Assembly (NCBI RefSeq): GCF_037038585.1
Contig: NC_092520.1
Span: 121,056,001 to 121,120,000 of the forward strand
Length of the DNA: 64,000 nucleotides
Source of the DNA: Patagioenas fasciata
Lineage: Eukaryota; Chordata; Aves; Columbiformes; Columbidae
Reading direction: 5' to 3'
The notes under the pieces are model-generated. The model saw nothing but the letters and a program-made list of their open reading frames with translations, made no database searches and was not told where the DNA came from. Each line of letters opens with the position of its first letter. Position 1 is the stretch's first letter. Position numbers and translations under genes: made by a program. Of the stretch, positions 10,204-23,962 are shown one piece after another.

Positions 10204-13200
10204 CCATTTCAGGTCTTCCCAGAGCAGACTCCAAGAAACAGAACCAGCCTTACTGCTCCCATAACAGCTGCCATTTTACTTTTGGACACAAAATATAAAA
10301 AAAAGTAGCACCAGAATCTTGCCAAAAAGTATCTGGTTTTGAAAAATATTCTCAGCGTCCTGCAAAGCAGAAGCCAGGATGACCCAGTATTTAGCAATGA
10401 TTAAACATGTTGAACTGAAGGATCACAAGTGATGAACTGAATGAGAACAGTGCTTGAGGTCAGAGCAAGACAGGAGCACATTTCGACCCCTCTGCAGCCC
10501 ACATACTTTGATGGATCTGCGTGTGCAACAAGTAAAATAGAATTATCCAACAGAGGCTTCTCTTTTGCTTATTTTGATACATCTGCTTTGTTTTAGGTTG
10601 TCCTGTGATTTTCATCACTTCAAATACATTCTTACTTGGGATACACAACTATAGCATTGGAATTTTCTGCGAAAGGAAGCGATTGAGGCAGCTGTCAGAG
10701 GAGGGCTAATGTTTTTGACAGAAAAATGCAGAATTCACAACAGCTTATTAGAATCTTCAAGTACTTCACTATTCATATTCAGGAGAGGGCACACTTCATT
10801 TCTCCCTGTTTTTCCGTGTTATTGAGAAAAAAATATTTTTGTAATAACAAAAAAGGTCCGCAGCATATGCTTCACTAAATATACACATGAATCCCTTCAG
10901 TACATATGTAAAAACATTCCAAATAGAAATGGACTTTACTTCAACAGGTCTGTGAAAGGAAGAAAAAGTTGCTGTAACTAGTCTGAAAAGACAACCTGGA
11001 GTGCCGACAAGTTCCTGTCCCCAAAAGTAACTTGAACTTTCTCCATTTTATTTTTCATACCCTGTTACTTTTAGTGTCAATCCTGGACCTTGTCTACACT
11101 ACAGAAGTGTAAATGTATAATTTTTCAATAAATACGAGTGATGAACAATAAACTTTGTAATTTAGTTGGTAATAAAAGATGAAATTTGAGCTTTTCACTT
11201 TTCCTAATTTACCTTCTTGGGGCTCAACTGCTAAGTGTGACCATTCATTCTATGTATTCAAAAAGGCTCTAACTTCTACTGAAAGAGAGTGTGTTATTGT
11301 TCTGGTTGAAGACTGACTCCGTCATAAACTTTTTCTTCCCTGAGAGAAATAGCTTTCAGATTTTTAAAAGACATGCAAAATAAAACTCAGCAGCTATTCA
11401 TCTATATGAATACGTTTTACTTTTCCTTAAGATAAAGATTATTTTGTTCCGTAAGAATAAAGTATTCTTTATTGTCATAACTGTGTATATATATATATAG
11501 CATTTAAATAATTTTGATTTAATTTTGATTGTAATTCTGATTTGATTACTCAAATCAAATTTTGAGTAACTGTTACCTTTTTCACTGCATGTTTTCGTTT
11601 TTCACAGATATGACTGGTATATCTATAAGCATGCTGTAGTTTAAAATGTAATAGAAAAGCAGGCTATTCCTTCATATTTCTGCGTGTATAAAAATACTAT
11701 TATATGCATGGCCTATTATATGGCTTGGTTGGTGCTAACATTCAGAAAAAAGCAGTGCACAGACAAACACGTGATGTACATCCAGGTGCAATTCAGACAT
11801 CATTTTTCAGCTCATTGTTGTTAATATCACATTAGGAAGGAAAGAAATGAACATCAGGACATTTCTATGCAGATCACCCAACCCTTCTGTGTTTCTTTGT
11901 TGCTCTCACTAACATGGAATGAAACACACTTAGATGCATCTCAGGCTGATGTCAAATTTGCTCTCCAGTTAATATGTGCAAAGCAGAGTAAAATGTAATA
12001 TGCTAGACTATGGTACTGTAGAATGTTATTGTTTATTCTTTGCCACATCTGTGGTAGCCTTTTTGAAAACTATTCATCAAATTATGCAATTATAATTAAA
12101 TGACTATTAATTACAATGGTAGAAATGTCCATGTTCTGTTTTGTTATGTTTTTGTAGAAATATGAAAAAAGGTGGGTTTTTTAATTATTTCCTTTTCCAT
12201 TGGTGTTCATGTCAATGGTTTTTACACGATTGCTCTCTCTCATCTCTGTATACTCAGTAAAACTACTGTAAAAATGTGCAGCTCTGGGAATTAATATTGA
12301 TAACTAAGACCCCATAAAAACACTTCTCAGACAAATCTTTAAGGAGCACAGTAATAGGTTCATTTAGCAAATTCCTCAGGAGCTTCCCAGATATTATTAT
12401 TAAGATGTCATTATATTTTTAAGCTAGCTAAAATTTATTTGTGTGCTCTTTACTGCTCTTCCTTTAGATTTTTTTTAATGATGCACACTAAATCTATCAA
12501 ATCTATGAAAGTGAAAAAAGAAAGCTTTGGAAGAGGTTAACGTCTTAGAATGAAGAACGTAGCTATTCCAAAAACACAACACGTATTATTGATTACTGAA
12601 TACCTGCCTAGTTGATCAGTCTGCTGAAAAACGTGAAAATGTAAATGGTTGTGACTGTCAGCATCCCCACGACACAGAATAACAGCAAAAAGATATGTAA
12701 GAGTCTGCTTTGAGGTAAGGCATTGTGTTTGGAAGATGATTCCTGGTTTAATTCTGAGAGGGACAAGCTGGGTCTACAGCCCATTTCATTATATTGTTAT
12801 GAGCAGTTGCCTCTTTTTTATTCTTTACAGAGAGTTCCTCTGCCACCACCAGTTTCACAAAAGGAGGGCTGTAGGAACTGAGACTTGCTGCTGAGGGCTG
12901 GTGACAATGAGGGAGAAATTACTGGAGAAAATGGACAAGATGTAGTAATTTAATGTGTATTATATAAAAAATAACATGGCACTTAGGGTCTCTGGCTCTT
13001 GGCAATTAGTGAAAGTGCAAGTGATTATAGCTCTGTTACACAGAAGTTTTCCCCTCTCAGTACTCCCAGGTTACCATTCAGTGCTTTCACATACCTGCAG
13101 CACTGTGCAAATTACCATCCTTTGCTAGGAAATCCCTTTAATTGACATCAAATTACGTCATTGCCCAGTTGCCTTTCCCACAAGCACAGGAAAATGCAAA

Positions 13201-13595
13201 GATGCTTCCAGAAAGAGAGGAAGGACGCTGCCCATTTCCCAAAGAAGATGAGGTGGGAAAGTAAAATATCTGAGAAACTACACTAAGCTCTTCTACTTGT
13301 AACGTATTTTCTTATTCCCACTCATCTGTGCTGCTGCTCCAAAGATAATCCGCTCAATATAACCACAGAACCAATGGAAGACAACAAAATATATACAGCT
13401 CCATATTAAAAATGACAGGTAGAGCAAATTAAGCCATAATTAAAGCACAGCATAGCCTTGCAAAGGCGGCTCTGTATGTTAATATGGGCAGGAGAGTTAC
13501 AGCAAAGCTGTTGGCATCCCTCTGCCAAAGCCCTGGGTGTTGAGGTGGTGTCAGAGGCAGGAGTGCAGGAGTCCCAAATAACACTTAGCTCCCAG
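10204..13595. other. Intergenic stretch, AT-rich
   Basis: No gene, RNA or repeat family recognised. It contains a short TA run (11486-11498) and two overlapping inverted repeats at 11538-11569 (see findings). No open frame of 60 codons or more lies between about 10.7 and 13.8 kb. Confidence 0.6.
11538..11569. repeat. Two overlapping, mutually exclusive inverted repeats
   Basis: TGATTTGA-TTAC-TCAAATCA (11538-11557, 8-bp stem, 4-nt loop) overlaps TTACTCAAA-N6-TTTGAGTAA (11546-11569, 9-bp stem, 6-nt loop). They share bases 11546-11557, so only one can form at a time. Just upstream, 11517-11543 is a loose 11-bp repeat of AATTTTGATTT type. It may be chance in AT-rich DNA. Confidence 0.6.
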
Positions 13596-13735
13596 TCTTG
13601 CCAAAGCGCTTTACAAACATGAAGCTAATCTCATGGCAGTGTGGGGAAGTAGGTGTTATCTCCTTCTGCCCAAAGTCAAGTGACTTGTGTGGCTGCACAT
13701 GAAGTGACCAGGGCCAGGCCAGAGAGACAACACAG
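13596..13735 (-). mobile_element. MIR-like (CORE-SINE) remnant, minus orientation
   Basis: The order of blocks matches the reverse complement of a MIR-type SINE: AAAGCGCTTTACAAACAT (about 13603-13620), then a CTAATCTCA block, then GTAGGTGTTATC, then CCCAAAGTCAAGTGACTTG (about 13671-13689). Similarity is diffuse, as expected for a very old SINE. The same blocks also occur in other old amniote SINEs, so the family name is tentative. Confidence 0.5.
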
Positions 13736-15574
13736 AAATAGCTGATTTTTTGGCCTTATCCTAATTCCTCTCTATTGAAACCATCCCTAACTGTAGACCC
13801 CATTTCTTTCCTCAAAAACTGAATGGCAAAATTTGGCCTGAATGCTGTGAATGCCAGACAGTGCCTTAAATGCAGCCTCCTCCCTCAGTCCAACACTGAG
13901 GAACATGTAGCATTTAAGGATTATTTGATTTCCAGTCAGGGCTTGTTGCCTACTATGGCTTCAACCAGGCTTTCCATCTCAGATCGTAAAACTGGATTCG
14001 TGTGACTATCTGAAACTGGCAGTGGCACCAGCTAGTTTTACAAATCAGAAAAAAAAAACTATTTTCCAGCTATTTTTGCCAAGCAGTGAAAGTTCATCAG
14101 GAGCAAAATAGCTGCTTATGTAACCAGCCTCAGTTAACTGGGACTGGGTGTACATGTTATTATTTTTAAATATTTAATTAATGTTTATAAGAACCTCCAA
14201 CAGATTCTTAATGCTCCATGTCACACTTCAGTTGCCCTTTGTAGATGAGACTCTAAGAGAACAAGTCCTATACCTGTTTTGGGGAGGGGAACACTGACAA
14301 ATGTAAAAAACCTGTATCAAAGTTTCATATGCTTTTAATGTAGCTCCTGTTATACAAGTGTCTCCCTCAAGCTGTTAAACAGCAGTTGTTTTCTTACAGG
14401 CATCTCAGCAGAAGAGGGACTTTAAAACACATTACAGGAAGATGAGATGACCCAGGGGGCTTCTTCCATGCAGAAGAGGATGCCATGGAGGAACATGTTA
14501 TGGAGGGAGAGAATAAGGTATCATCACAGATATCACAGATAAAAGGGCTGCAAGAAATGCAACCCATTGGCATTAAACCTTAATCTTCCTGAGAGGTGTT
14601 TGCCTAGCAAGATAAAAAGATTTGTCGATTATGAGGTCAGTGTGGTCTTCTTAACAAAAGCTGTAGGACTTACTTGAACTAATGCATTCCCCAGCCCAGT
14701 AGCTGTAGCTGAAGCAGAAAATGTATTTTGGAAAAGTCTTTCATTTGGATTTTGAAGTTAATTGTGAAGGAGAAGCAATCTTTGGCAAACTGCCCAGGGT
14801 TTATTTTCCTTCCCGTTTAAGACAGTTGAAAAGACCTATTGAGTTAAGTCTGGGATGCTTGTGTTGTCCCTTTGAACTAGTTTTTCTCACTGCATCCACC
14901 TTCTTGCTTATTACTCTAATGGCATCTTCATAAACATTGCTGCACGAACTACGCAACTGTCATAAATGACAAGACTGTAGCTGAAGGCAGCAGCGATAAC
15001 GTCAGGTTCTGCATACAGAGTCCTATTTTTAAATTTTTGCTTTGTTGAGAGAGGAGGGGGTTTCCTGCAAAGGTAATGAAGTGGTGGTTGGCTACGTGCT
15101 ACAAATGATTTCTCATGCAAATTTTACGCAAGGTTGTACTTAAGCCTTGAATGGAGAAAATAAAGTCATCTATACAGGGACAATAGTTTCTTAAAAGGAA
15201 AAAAAAAAAAAAAGAAAAAGGAGATGTCATCTTAATGACAAAAAAGGATAAAATAACTTTATCCAGAGAAACAGGTATATGAAAAATAATATACCAACTA
15301 CAATTTGTGCGACACAGCTTTAATTCGTATAATCCAGAACCTATAGGAATCTGTGCAAACCACCTGGTAGCCATTGGTGTGAACTGGGCCAGGTTTGTCA
15401 GGGGGTTCTGAGCAGCAGTTACTGAGAACCTCAGCTCTAATCCTGCTCCCCTACAGCAGGAAAGTAAAGTTTCTGTAGCCTACTATAGTGCAGCAATGAG
15501 ATGTTCATGTCTTCAAAGTCCTGCAACAAGCTTCCCAAGGCCTTATTATGCCCCTCAAGAAACAGCAGGAAACA

Positions 15575-16080
15575 ATACTCTGAAATAATGTTTAATTTCA
15601 TAATTGAATCTTTCTGATAAATGAAATGATGATTCAGTCATTCATTATTTACTCCAAAAGTATATTAAAATGTGCCTACCAATGAAATCAAAACAAAGCT
15701 TTTAAACTAATCTCAGTAATAAACAGTCCAGTCATTTATTTCAGGTCTGAAAATATATCTGCGGCCGTCACAAAAAATTATTATAAAAGTTAATTAGCTC
15801 AGTACAGTTAATTGATGTGTTCTGTAGCGTCCTTTGAATTTAAATTCTGTAATCTGAAGTCATAAATTAAATAAAATTAAGAAACATATTTTAATTTTTA
15901 ATTCCATTAAACATTTTAAGCATGAGGGAGCCTGAAATTCACAGTCGACATTTCATGAATAATCAGATCTGGAACATATAATTTGTCATAGCCACAGAAA
16001 GAGCGCGGTAAAAAACAAGCCTGACAAGTTAATTAAATAACTCTGAATACACGGGATGGTAAGAATATTTGCCAGCATGT
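15575..16080. promoter_or_regulatory. Cluster of homeodomain-type TAAT motifs, possible conserved enhancer
   Basis: An AT-rich block with TTAATTAG (15790-15797), TTAATTGA (15808-15815), TTAATTAA (16029-16036) and several ATAAATTA/ATTAAAT motifs. Such density is typical of conserved developmental non-coding elements but also arises by chance in AT-rich DNA. No conservation data are available here, so this is a weak call. Confidence 0.22.
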
Positions 16081-16675
16081 ATGTATTGTTTTTTGCTTTA
16101 AAATTCATTTTGGCACGCAGGAAAAAAAAAAAAAAAAAGGCAAAATCTACATCATATGGAACTACAAATCTTGACCAAAAAATGTATTTAAAAATTTAAT
16201 GCCTACTGGATGCAATTCTTCATGCTTTTTATACAAAATTTCCTTCTCAGAAAACTCAGCCAATATTTAAAAGCATATTTTCATAAATGGCTTGGCCTGA
16301 CAACCCTTTAACCTGATGAGTCATTCCAGAGCATGCTAAAGCTTACTCATGAGGAAGAATGCAATTTTTGGATCCTTAGCTTCTGACCTCACAAAGCATG
16401 ATGCAAACTTTATTACCACAAGTGAGAAAACTAAGTGCAGTATCAGGGTGCTGGAATCTCTTGCTGGAGGAGATGGAGCTCTTGTGCTCCTTCATGGGTA
16501 CCTCGTGCTCCCTCCTGCCACTTCCATCCACATGAAAAGCTGCTCAAGTGGATCAGGCATTTGCAATACTGAGTCACCAGTGTGTTGTCTTCTCCTAAAG
16601 GACCTGGTCTGGCAGTGTGCACAGTCTTCTCCAAACCAGCTACGTATTTCCAAACTCTCACCAAGGCTGTTTTTT

Positions 16676-16708
16676 GTTGGTTGGTTGCTTGGTTGGTTGG
16701 TTTTTTTT
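16676..16708. repeat. GGTT microsatellite followed by a T run
   Basis: A GTTGG/TTGG-type tetranucleotide run (one TTGC interruption) ending in eight T. Simple sequence only. Confidence 0.8.
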
Positions 16709-19700
16709 AAGAGGGCTGGCATTGCCAGTGACTGCCTTCCAAAAACCGAAATCCTTGCCTTCACAAAGATCGTGAGATGTTTATGTCTCTCCCTCCCTCC
16801 TTCCTTCCATGCAGATAGGCAGATATGCATGGACACACCCATCCATGCCATATATGCATATACCTATGCGTGTATGGGTGTAGGCATGTGTATGTATATA
16901 CACACTAAAGGTGGGTTTGTTTGCTTTCTCTTTTTTCAGGCTTCAGGAAGCCTGCATTTTCAAATACTTTCATGATGGCTGCCAACATCATCCTTTGACA
17001 GGAGAGGAAGGACAAGAGGGAAGAATCTCATAAAATCCCATGACTCAGGAAGCTGCGATTCCAGATATAACCTTGTCACTCACAAAGAACCTGTAAACAC
17101 AGCAGTAACTGAACCAAGCCCACAGCACAAGTTAGCTATGTTTACCTGGCTCCCCATTTTGAACTTTCATATTTTCAGGTATACTTTTGCTACTATGAAA
17201 GAGCAGCTAATGAGAAACTTGGTATTTATGTGACATTAAGAAACTGTCATCATTTAAGTATTATTGATCTTTCAGAGTAATAATTGACTACCCACTATTT
17301 CACCAAAAATAATATTTTGGTCTAATTGCAGGTAAAGGTTTCACCTCTGGCTGGTGGTTTGTTACCATATAGCAAAAGGTATGTTTTTGTAGGAGTTGTC
17401 TTAAGTCAATCTCCTGACACCACAGAGCTGCATTGCTAGTGGAACCAGGTGGCCATAAAACCTCCCTGCAGCTGTTGCCTTTGCAGTGGACCCTGTCCAG
17501 ATTCCCCCTCCCAGCATGGAGAACATAACAGAAGATACATTTCAGCCTGGGACACTCTATTCTATAGATGATTTTTCTGATGGCAGTGAACTCAAATGCC
17601 TTTTTTGTGCTCTTTGCTTGTAATAGCTCCCTGACTGCAGATGAGGGGTCTTCCTCCTGTTTCAGAGGAGACTACAATGCTGGGGAGATGAGTGGTACTT
17701 TCTCCGCTCACACATATCCTTCCTAGGCAGAGCACTTATCCCCTCTCTTCTGCCACGTAACAACTAGTGGATGCATTAGTAAATAAAGTAAGCGCCAAGC
17801 CCGGAATGGGAGGTTAATCATCCTGCTGAAAAGTCAGCAGTTTTAGTCATGGTGTAAAATCTCCCGTGACGGCATTCCTTTCTGAAACCTGATCCCGGAG
17901 AGAACAGCTTACAGGGCTGAAGAGATGCCAGGCAATGATCTACAGCCTTGGCCTTCCTGAAATGTATTCCTCCCTAGCTCCTGTAAGCTGTCAAGGCATC
18001 TGTGTAGTCCTCATGTATGTGTAATACATCCTTGAGCCATGACTTTTCTCCTGTGGTTCAAAGCTGTGTTTTCACGTGGCTCTGAGCAATTTAACTATGT
18101 GCAACTTTGGGATACAGGTCCAAACAAAACAATTTTATATCAGCTTCCCTGTTTTGAGAGGATAACTTATGTCCTGCTTGGCTGAGTGATTTGAAACATT
18201 TGGGAATAACCCTCAACAAACTTCTTTTAAGCTGGAAGTCTGAATGCTACGGCTAAGTGCAGGCAATCAGATGACTATGAGCGTAATCAGGACGACACAT
18301 CCAAAGGATGTCTTTAGCCGTTTCCGGAAGTTTGGATCTGTCACAAGAATTGCAAAATTTAAAAAAAAAAAAACAACAACAAACTGTACTCTTGCTATTA
18401 AAACCTGTTATTACATACAGTAAAATTGTTTCTAGCTAAGTAAATCTATAAACCTTTAATGATCTGGGGCTTTTCTTCCAGATATTGGAACCAGATATGG
18501 GGGAAGAAGGGAGAAAGAGGACTTCTTGGAAACTTGGGCATTTAGACTTCTACCAGCATGAACCTGATTCCCAAAGAAATTGTAGCCTAAATCATAAACC
18601 AGCTAAAGTAAATGAAGTAGTTTTCATGAGAGATTCTGATGCTGAAATATCCAGTCTGCCTAGAGTTTGGGGTGTATGTATGATGTTTACAACTTTTAGC
18701 CAATCTCTGGAATGAATGTGCACTTTTCCCATTTGAGCTGTTATGCCACAAATGCGATCTCACCATTGCAATCACAAGTTGCACAGAACACAAAGCAGCG
18801 CTGCTGCTAGCAAGGGTTATCTGTAGCTCCTGGTTCCTTCTTTCACAATCTGGTTACCAAACCCAATACCAAACCTGCTGTGGTTTCCCACAGTTGTTGA
18901 TCCTAGGATCTAGATGTAAGGTATACCTTTAATTACTGATATAATTTTTTCCACCAATGTATGGGTGATGTAGAATCCCATGAACTATGTAATTGCCTAC
19001 ATTACCCATATCATAGGCACAAACCCACATGCTCTTCTGAAGAAGTCTTTAGTGCATTTCTGTACACTTCTCTCCAGAAATTCTCCTAGAAACACCCTTC
19101 AAGATTTAAAGAGGTACAACTTTTATTCCCCGGCTTTTCCTTGACTTCACGTGTAACCAGCGACTGCATCATTTAAGTGCAAAACCCAGCCCTTACAACC
19201 AGCACACTTCCTGCTCCACATTAATTTTCTTGTCTACATCATGCGTTAAGGGTGGCTTGTCAGACGTAGGATCGTTCTGGGTTGCAAAGATAATTTAGGG
19301 AATTTTCAGCACACATTGACATTTATTTTTCCTGCTAAAACAGACAGTTAGAGGTCACCTTACATTCAAGGTTGCCCTACACTTCGGTAAATAAGGTACT
19401 GTCTGAAAAAGAAAAAAACAACAGCTAATTAAAACTGCAGGCAGTTTTCTACTGAAGAGCCTATTTTCAGTTTGATCAGCATGATGGCCTCCCAGGACAG
19501 ATAACATATACTACTTGGTATTTACATTGGGATCTTCCCTTCCTCCTGAAATTACTGAAAACTTGACATGTCTACAACATTCTCTGCAGTTTTTGAAAAT
19601 TATTTACAGATGACAGGAAGGGATCTGATGGTCTCTCATATTTGAGTCTTTTCCAGTTAAAGAATTCAGGCAGCTTCAAAACTTTAGCTGTATCTGATTA

Positions 19701-22700
19701 GTCAAAAGAAGCCCATGACCAGAAGTTATTCAGCAGTCAAGCAAAAAAAGTGGTGGGACAATGGAGATACAGAAAATCAACAGAGGAAGATGAGCAGAAA
19801 GTACAACTTTGTGAACACTCAGAAGAAAAGTCTTTCTCCCTATTGTAGATAGTAGCCTTTCCTCCACTTCAACTAGTTGTATTTAAGTGATTTCTTTTAT
19901 AATTTTTAACATACAGGTGGCTTTGTTCTTCATTCCTGGCTTTATCAGAAGGGAACAGATTGGAGAATTGAAACATGCATATATCAGCTCTTCAGCAACA
20001 CGAAGCACTTAGCTGCTTATTGGTTTTATACAGTACTCTGCAGAAGTGTCTAGTAGCTAGAAGAATGAGTAAGAGGCACAGTCTATGATTGATCTCTTCA
20101 TCACTATAGGAAATAAGCATTTTTATTAGTTGGGTTTTTTTTTCCCCTTATATAACCTGGGTTCCTCTGTCTCTTTTGTCAGAGACTTTTACTGATAAGA
20201 AAAAGTTGACAGTATGCTAGGTAAGAAGAAGGCACTTGGATTACCAGGTATGATGGGATCAGAGCTGTATCATCTGCTGGATCATCAGCTGCCAAAGGAC
20301 CATCTCACCTTTCTGCAAAAGGAAAGCACTGGAGTCACGCCACAGGGATGGGAGGCGCAGCGTCGCACTCCCAAAGGAATGGCAGATGGCTGGACAGATC
20401 TCAGATATCTTTGGCAACAGAGGATCAATAATTCTCACCCTCAGAATGATGGGGAAAAAACCAAACCAAACCAAACCAAAAAAACAAAACAAAAACAACT
20501 GGCCTTCCTTCAGCAAGAAAGAGACAGGCACAGATAGAAGGGTTTCAGCCACGTGTCCACTATTTCTATTCATGAGCCCAGAAGGCCTTGCTTACTAAGC
20601 AGTTTCCCCTTCAGGGAAACAAAAAGGCAGAACCTTCTGCACAGAGCCTGTTAGACCACACTCACTGTTCAGAGCCATCTGATACCCTGGGAGTAAGAGA
20701 AAGTATTCAAATATCTGAAACCATCAGAGTGAGGACTGTACAAGCGAACAACTAAGTTATCAGGTGATGGCACATGCTATAATTGCTAGATAGTATGGAA
20801 ATAACATTCAGCAGCTGTTATTTTAAAAGCATTACTAACTCTAGTTACCCCATAGGCATAAATTAATAAAAAAGCTGTCTACTGCCTACAAATCTGAAAT
20901 CACAAGCCATGGGCCTCAGAAACTACTTTTGTCCTAAATGTCTGCATTTTATCATGGTGGTAGATATAACCATAAATAAAATGAACTAAACCATTGATTT
21001 GTTTGGTAACTAAAACAAATTTCCCGATCAATATGGTCCTCAAAGTATGAGTAAATGTGGACTGATGACAAGTGAGTCACAGAAATAATAAAATAATCCT
21101 GTTTATCTTTACACGTCAGCTGTTATGCCATATAAAAGTCATTCCACATTACAGAGTTTATAAAGTTAAATGAGATTGTACTGGTAAGGTAAAGAATTAT
21201 TCTAGGCCTTTTCTTTCTGTGAAGAAGTAAAAAAGGAGAACAAAAAACTATTAGGTACAATTCTAATGCTAATCTTCACAAAAACATCAGTTTTACTCGA
21301 GACAAAGTCTTAAACAAATGATTTATTGTAAAGGTATTGGTAACCCAGTTGGATCAGTGCCTTATATTACCCTACTAATCTCTGACCACACAGCAACCAT
21401 AAATCAAACTGGCAGAGGTTTGAGTCAATATTCTTTAACTCTGATAACGAGGAAAGATGGTTTGACAAGCTGCCTCGGTTGCTGTTGGTTTACTGAGAAA
21501 AACGTATTAGCACCAAGCCTGGTTACCTGAAAGCACGACTACGCAGGTCCAGCTCCAAGCCCAAGGGCCAGATTGAGGTTCAAAAGAGTCTTGCGAGTCT
21601 CTCATCATTGCCTTGACTTGACTTAGGCCTTCCTCTGCACAAAAACCATGCGCAGCTTTAACTCGACAATTACCTTTCCAGCAGCTCAACTGCCTCATGG
21701 TTGCAGCCCCCAGTCCCTGCTGTCTCCTGGACAGGTGAGGGAATAAGTAGCTAAACTTATTAAGCCAGACAGCACCTCCTCCAGAACATGGAACTGTATT
21801 TTATTAAAAAAACACGCTCTACAGCTTTATACTTCAATTGCAGCCTCTGAGCCAGCAGCAGTAAAGGCAGGCAATGCTGTTCTTTGTGCTGGGCACATTA
21901 CTGTCTTTCGCTGGTAGCCATTGAGTGCTGTGCACCTGTGTAGTGGGCTCAAAACAGAAAAAACTTTTCTTCTAAGAAGAAATTTGTGAGCTTTGAGTAG
22001 GAGGACTTTCCAGTCACTGAGCTGATGCTCCCTGAGGGTAAAGGGAAAGCAGGACAGCAACTTAGAGGTGCTTCTGCACGGCAAGGCCAAAGCCTTTTGC
22101 CACAATTTTTAATATGCAGGCTGTGTCTTTTGCGAAGCAGACACTTATAAAGCTTTCGTTGAAGTGTAAAAAGGCAAAAAGCAGAAACGTGGCTCCTTGG
22201 AAATGTCAAATAAAGAGCAAACTGAAAAGCAGCAATAGGGCAACCTCCACAGAGGCGGTTATTTGCATTAAGGAAGCTTTTGCTGGGGGTTTCCCTCTGC
22301 CTTCTGGTCAGAAAATGGTTCAAGTAAAGCAGAACTTTGTCTACTGAATTCAGAATGAGCAGTACATGGAGACCGTGTATCCTGGAGGAGGTCATCAGAA
22401 ACTCTCGTATTAACATTTACTTTTAAAAGAGTTCACACAAACACAAGTCCTAGTTTGTTAGCTGATGAATATAATGTCACTGATAATGCCGTGGACAGGC
22501 TACCAAACAAGCTATAAGCATGGAGACAGAAATTTACGATCTTTTTTTAAAGATATCAGCTGTGAAACCCCAGCCTCAGTGTGAGTCATTTAGACCAGAT
22601 GCAGCATTTCAAGGAATCATTTCTAGTGAGCGACTAGATAGTTGGAGGAGGCCCAAGTGCAAAGCATTCGTAGGCATCCCATGGGTCAGACAAAAGAAGC

Positions 22701-23962
22701 TGTTTCTTAAGGGGACCCTGGGCCAGATGGTATTTCCAGATGATGTGGAGACAAAGGCCAAAGGAGGTGGAGTTGCCCAAAGGAAGGGAAGTCTCTTCCA
22801 GGAAAGCAGGAGCTGCAGAGATGTCAGCACAAAACAACTGACCGGAGCAACAGATGCAAAGACCTGTCCAGGCACCTGCTGCTCTTCACAGAAATCAACA
22901 GCTGAAAAGGGTCATGATTTGGCAAAAATACGATCCATAAAAAATATTTAGAAGCTGAAGGAGAAGAAAATGTACTGCTAAAATAACACCAAGAGCTACT
23001 AAAAAGAAATTAATCTCCCATCAAGTTTGGTGTGTCTGAAAACTCAGTGGACTATATTGTGTGATCAGTATTTCTATAGCTATTATACTGAGAGTTGCCT
23101 TCATCTAGGGACCCTGGAGGTGTTCTGGGCTACTGAAGTGAGTAAATGTGCAGAACTGAACCCCTCCACAGAAAGCTGGCAGGAACTGACATGGCTCCGG
23201 GGAGTTCTTCAGGCTTCAGATGCTTCTAGAATGAGTACAGAGTGACAAAGATTAATTGATTCCTGTGATAGCTCTAAACTAGGTCATTGTGCAATAGTAC
23301 ACCTCAGTGAACCTGTGTGAGTATTTGAAACTACAGCTGTGCTGTCAGGTTTTTTCCTTGTCAGGATGCACCCTCACATGGCATCAAAAGTTGAGCTCTA
23401 AGCAAGAACAAAAAACGTGATTGACATTACCAGACCCTAAGGATAATATCAAAACATTTCACAGCATGTCATGGCCAAGAAGTGTGAAATATCCCACTTT
23501 TTCTGGAAATCAGGGAAACTTTCACAGAAGATGAATAGAAGCTAATGCTCTAATACAACCCTTAAATTTGCAAGGATTTAAGCAATGCAGCTGGGTGTAC
23601 TGTCAGGTGACGTACCACAGCGTGCCCTTGAACCTTTTTTTTTTTCTTGTCACAGTGTATAACTGTGAGGGGTTACACTGGGTGGTGGAAAATGGCCTGA
23701 CTGCATCCACATCATCTTGAACTTCCCGTACTGCAACTATTAAAGGAAAAAAAAAAAAACCTCAACAACTTCCCCAATGACTGAGTCAAAGCTTTGCAAT
23801 AACTATGAGAAATGCAATTCAAAATAGCGGCACAATTTCCTGCAATCAAGAGCGTAATGTCTTATTGGTTTTGACTGCGAGTCTGGGTCATCCAATTACA
23901 TTGACATTGACAAATTAAGACAGAGCACAAACCACTGCAAGTTCTGCTAAGTACCTTTCATA

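Larger units (their letters stand above)
13736..23962. other. Intergenic stretch with simple repeats
   Basis: About 10 kb without a recognised gene. It holds A-runs at 15199-15213, 16122-16138 and 18361-18373, a GGTT/T-rich run at 16676-16708, a CCTT/TATG-type low-complexity run near 16790-16905, and an AACC/A-rich run at 20455-20497. The long open frames at 16349-16975, 20214-20537, 21949-22416 and 22520-22951 run through simple sequence or lack any recognisable domain; I treat them as non-coding. Confidence 0.55.

Noticed and set aside
16349-16975. 208-residue plus-strand open frame
   Set aside because: Passes through GGTT and TATG simple repeats and a T run, with no recognisable domain or splice context; a chance frame.
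22520-22951. 143-residue plus-strand open frame
   Set aside because: Composition and sequence suggest no family, with a competing minus-strand frame of similar length; no evidence of coding.
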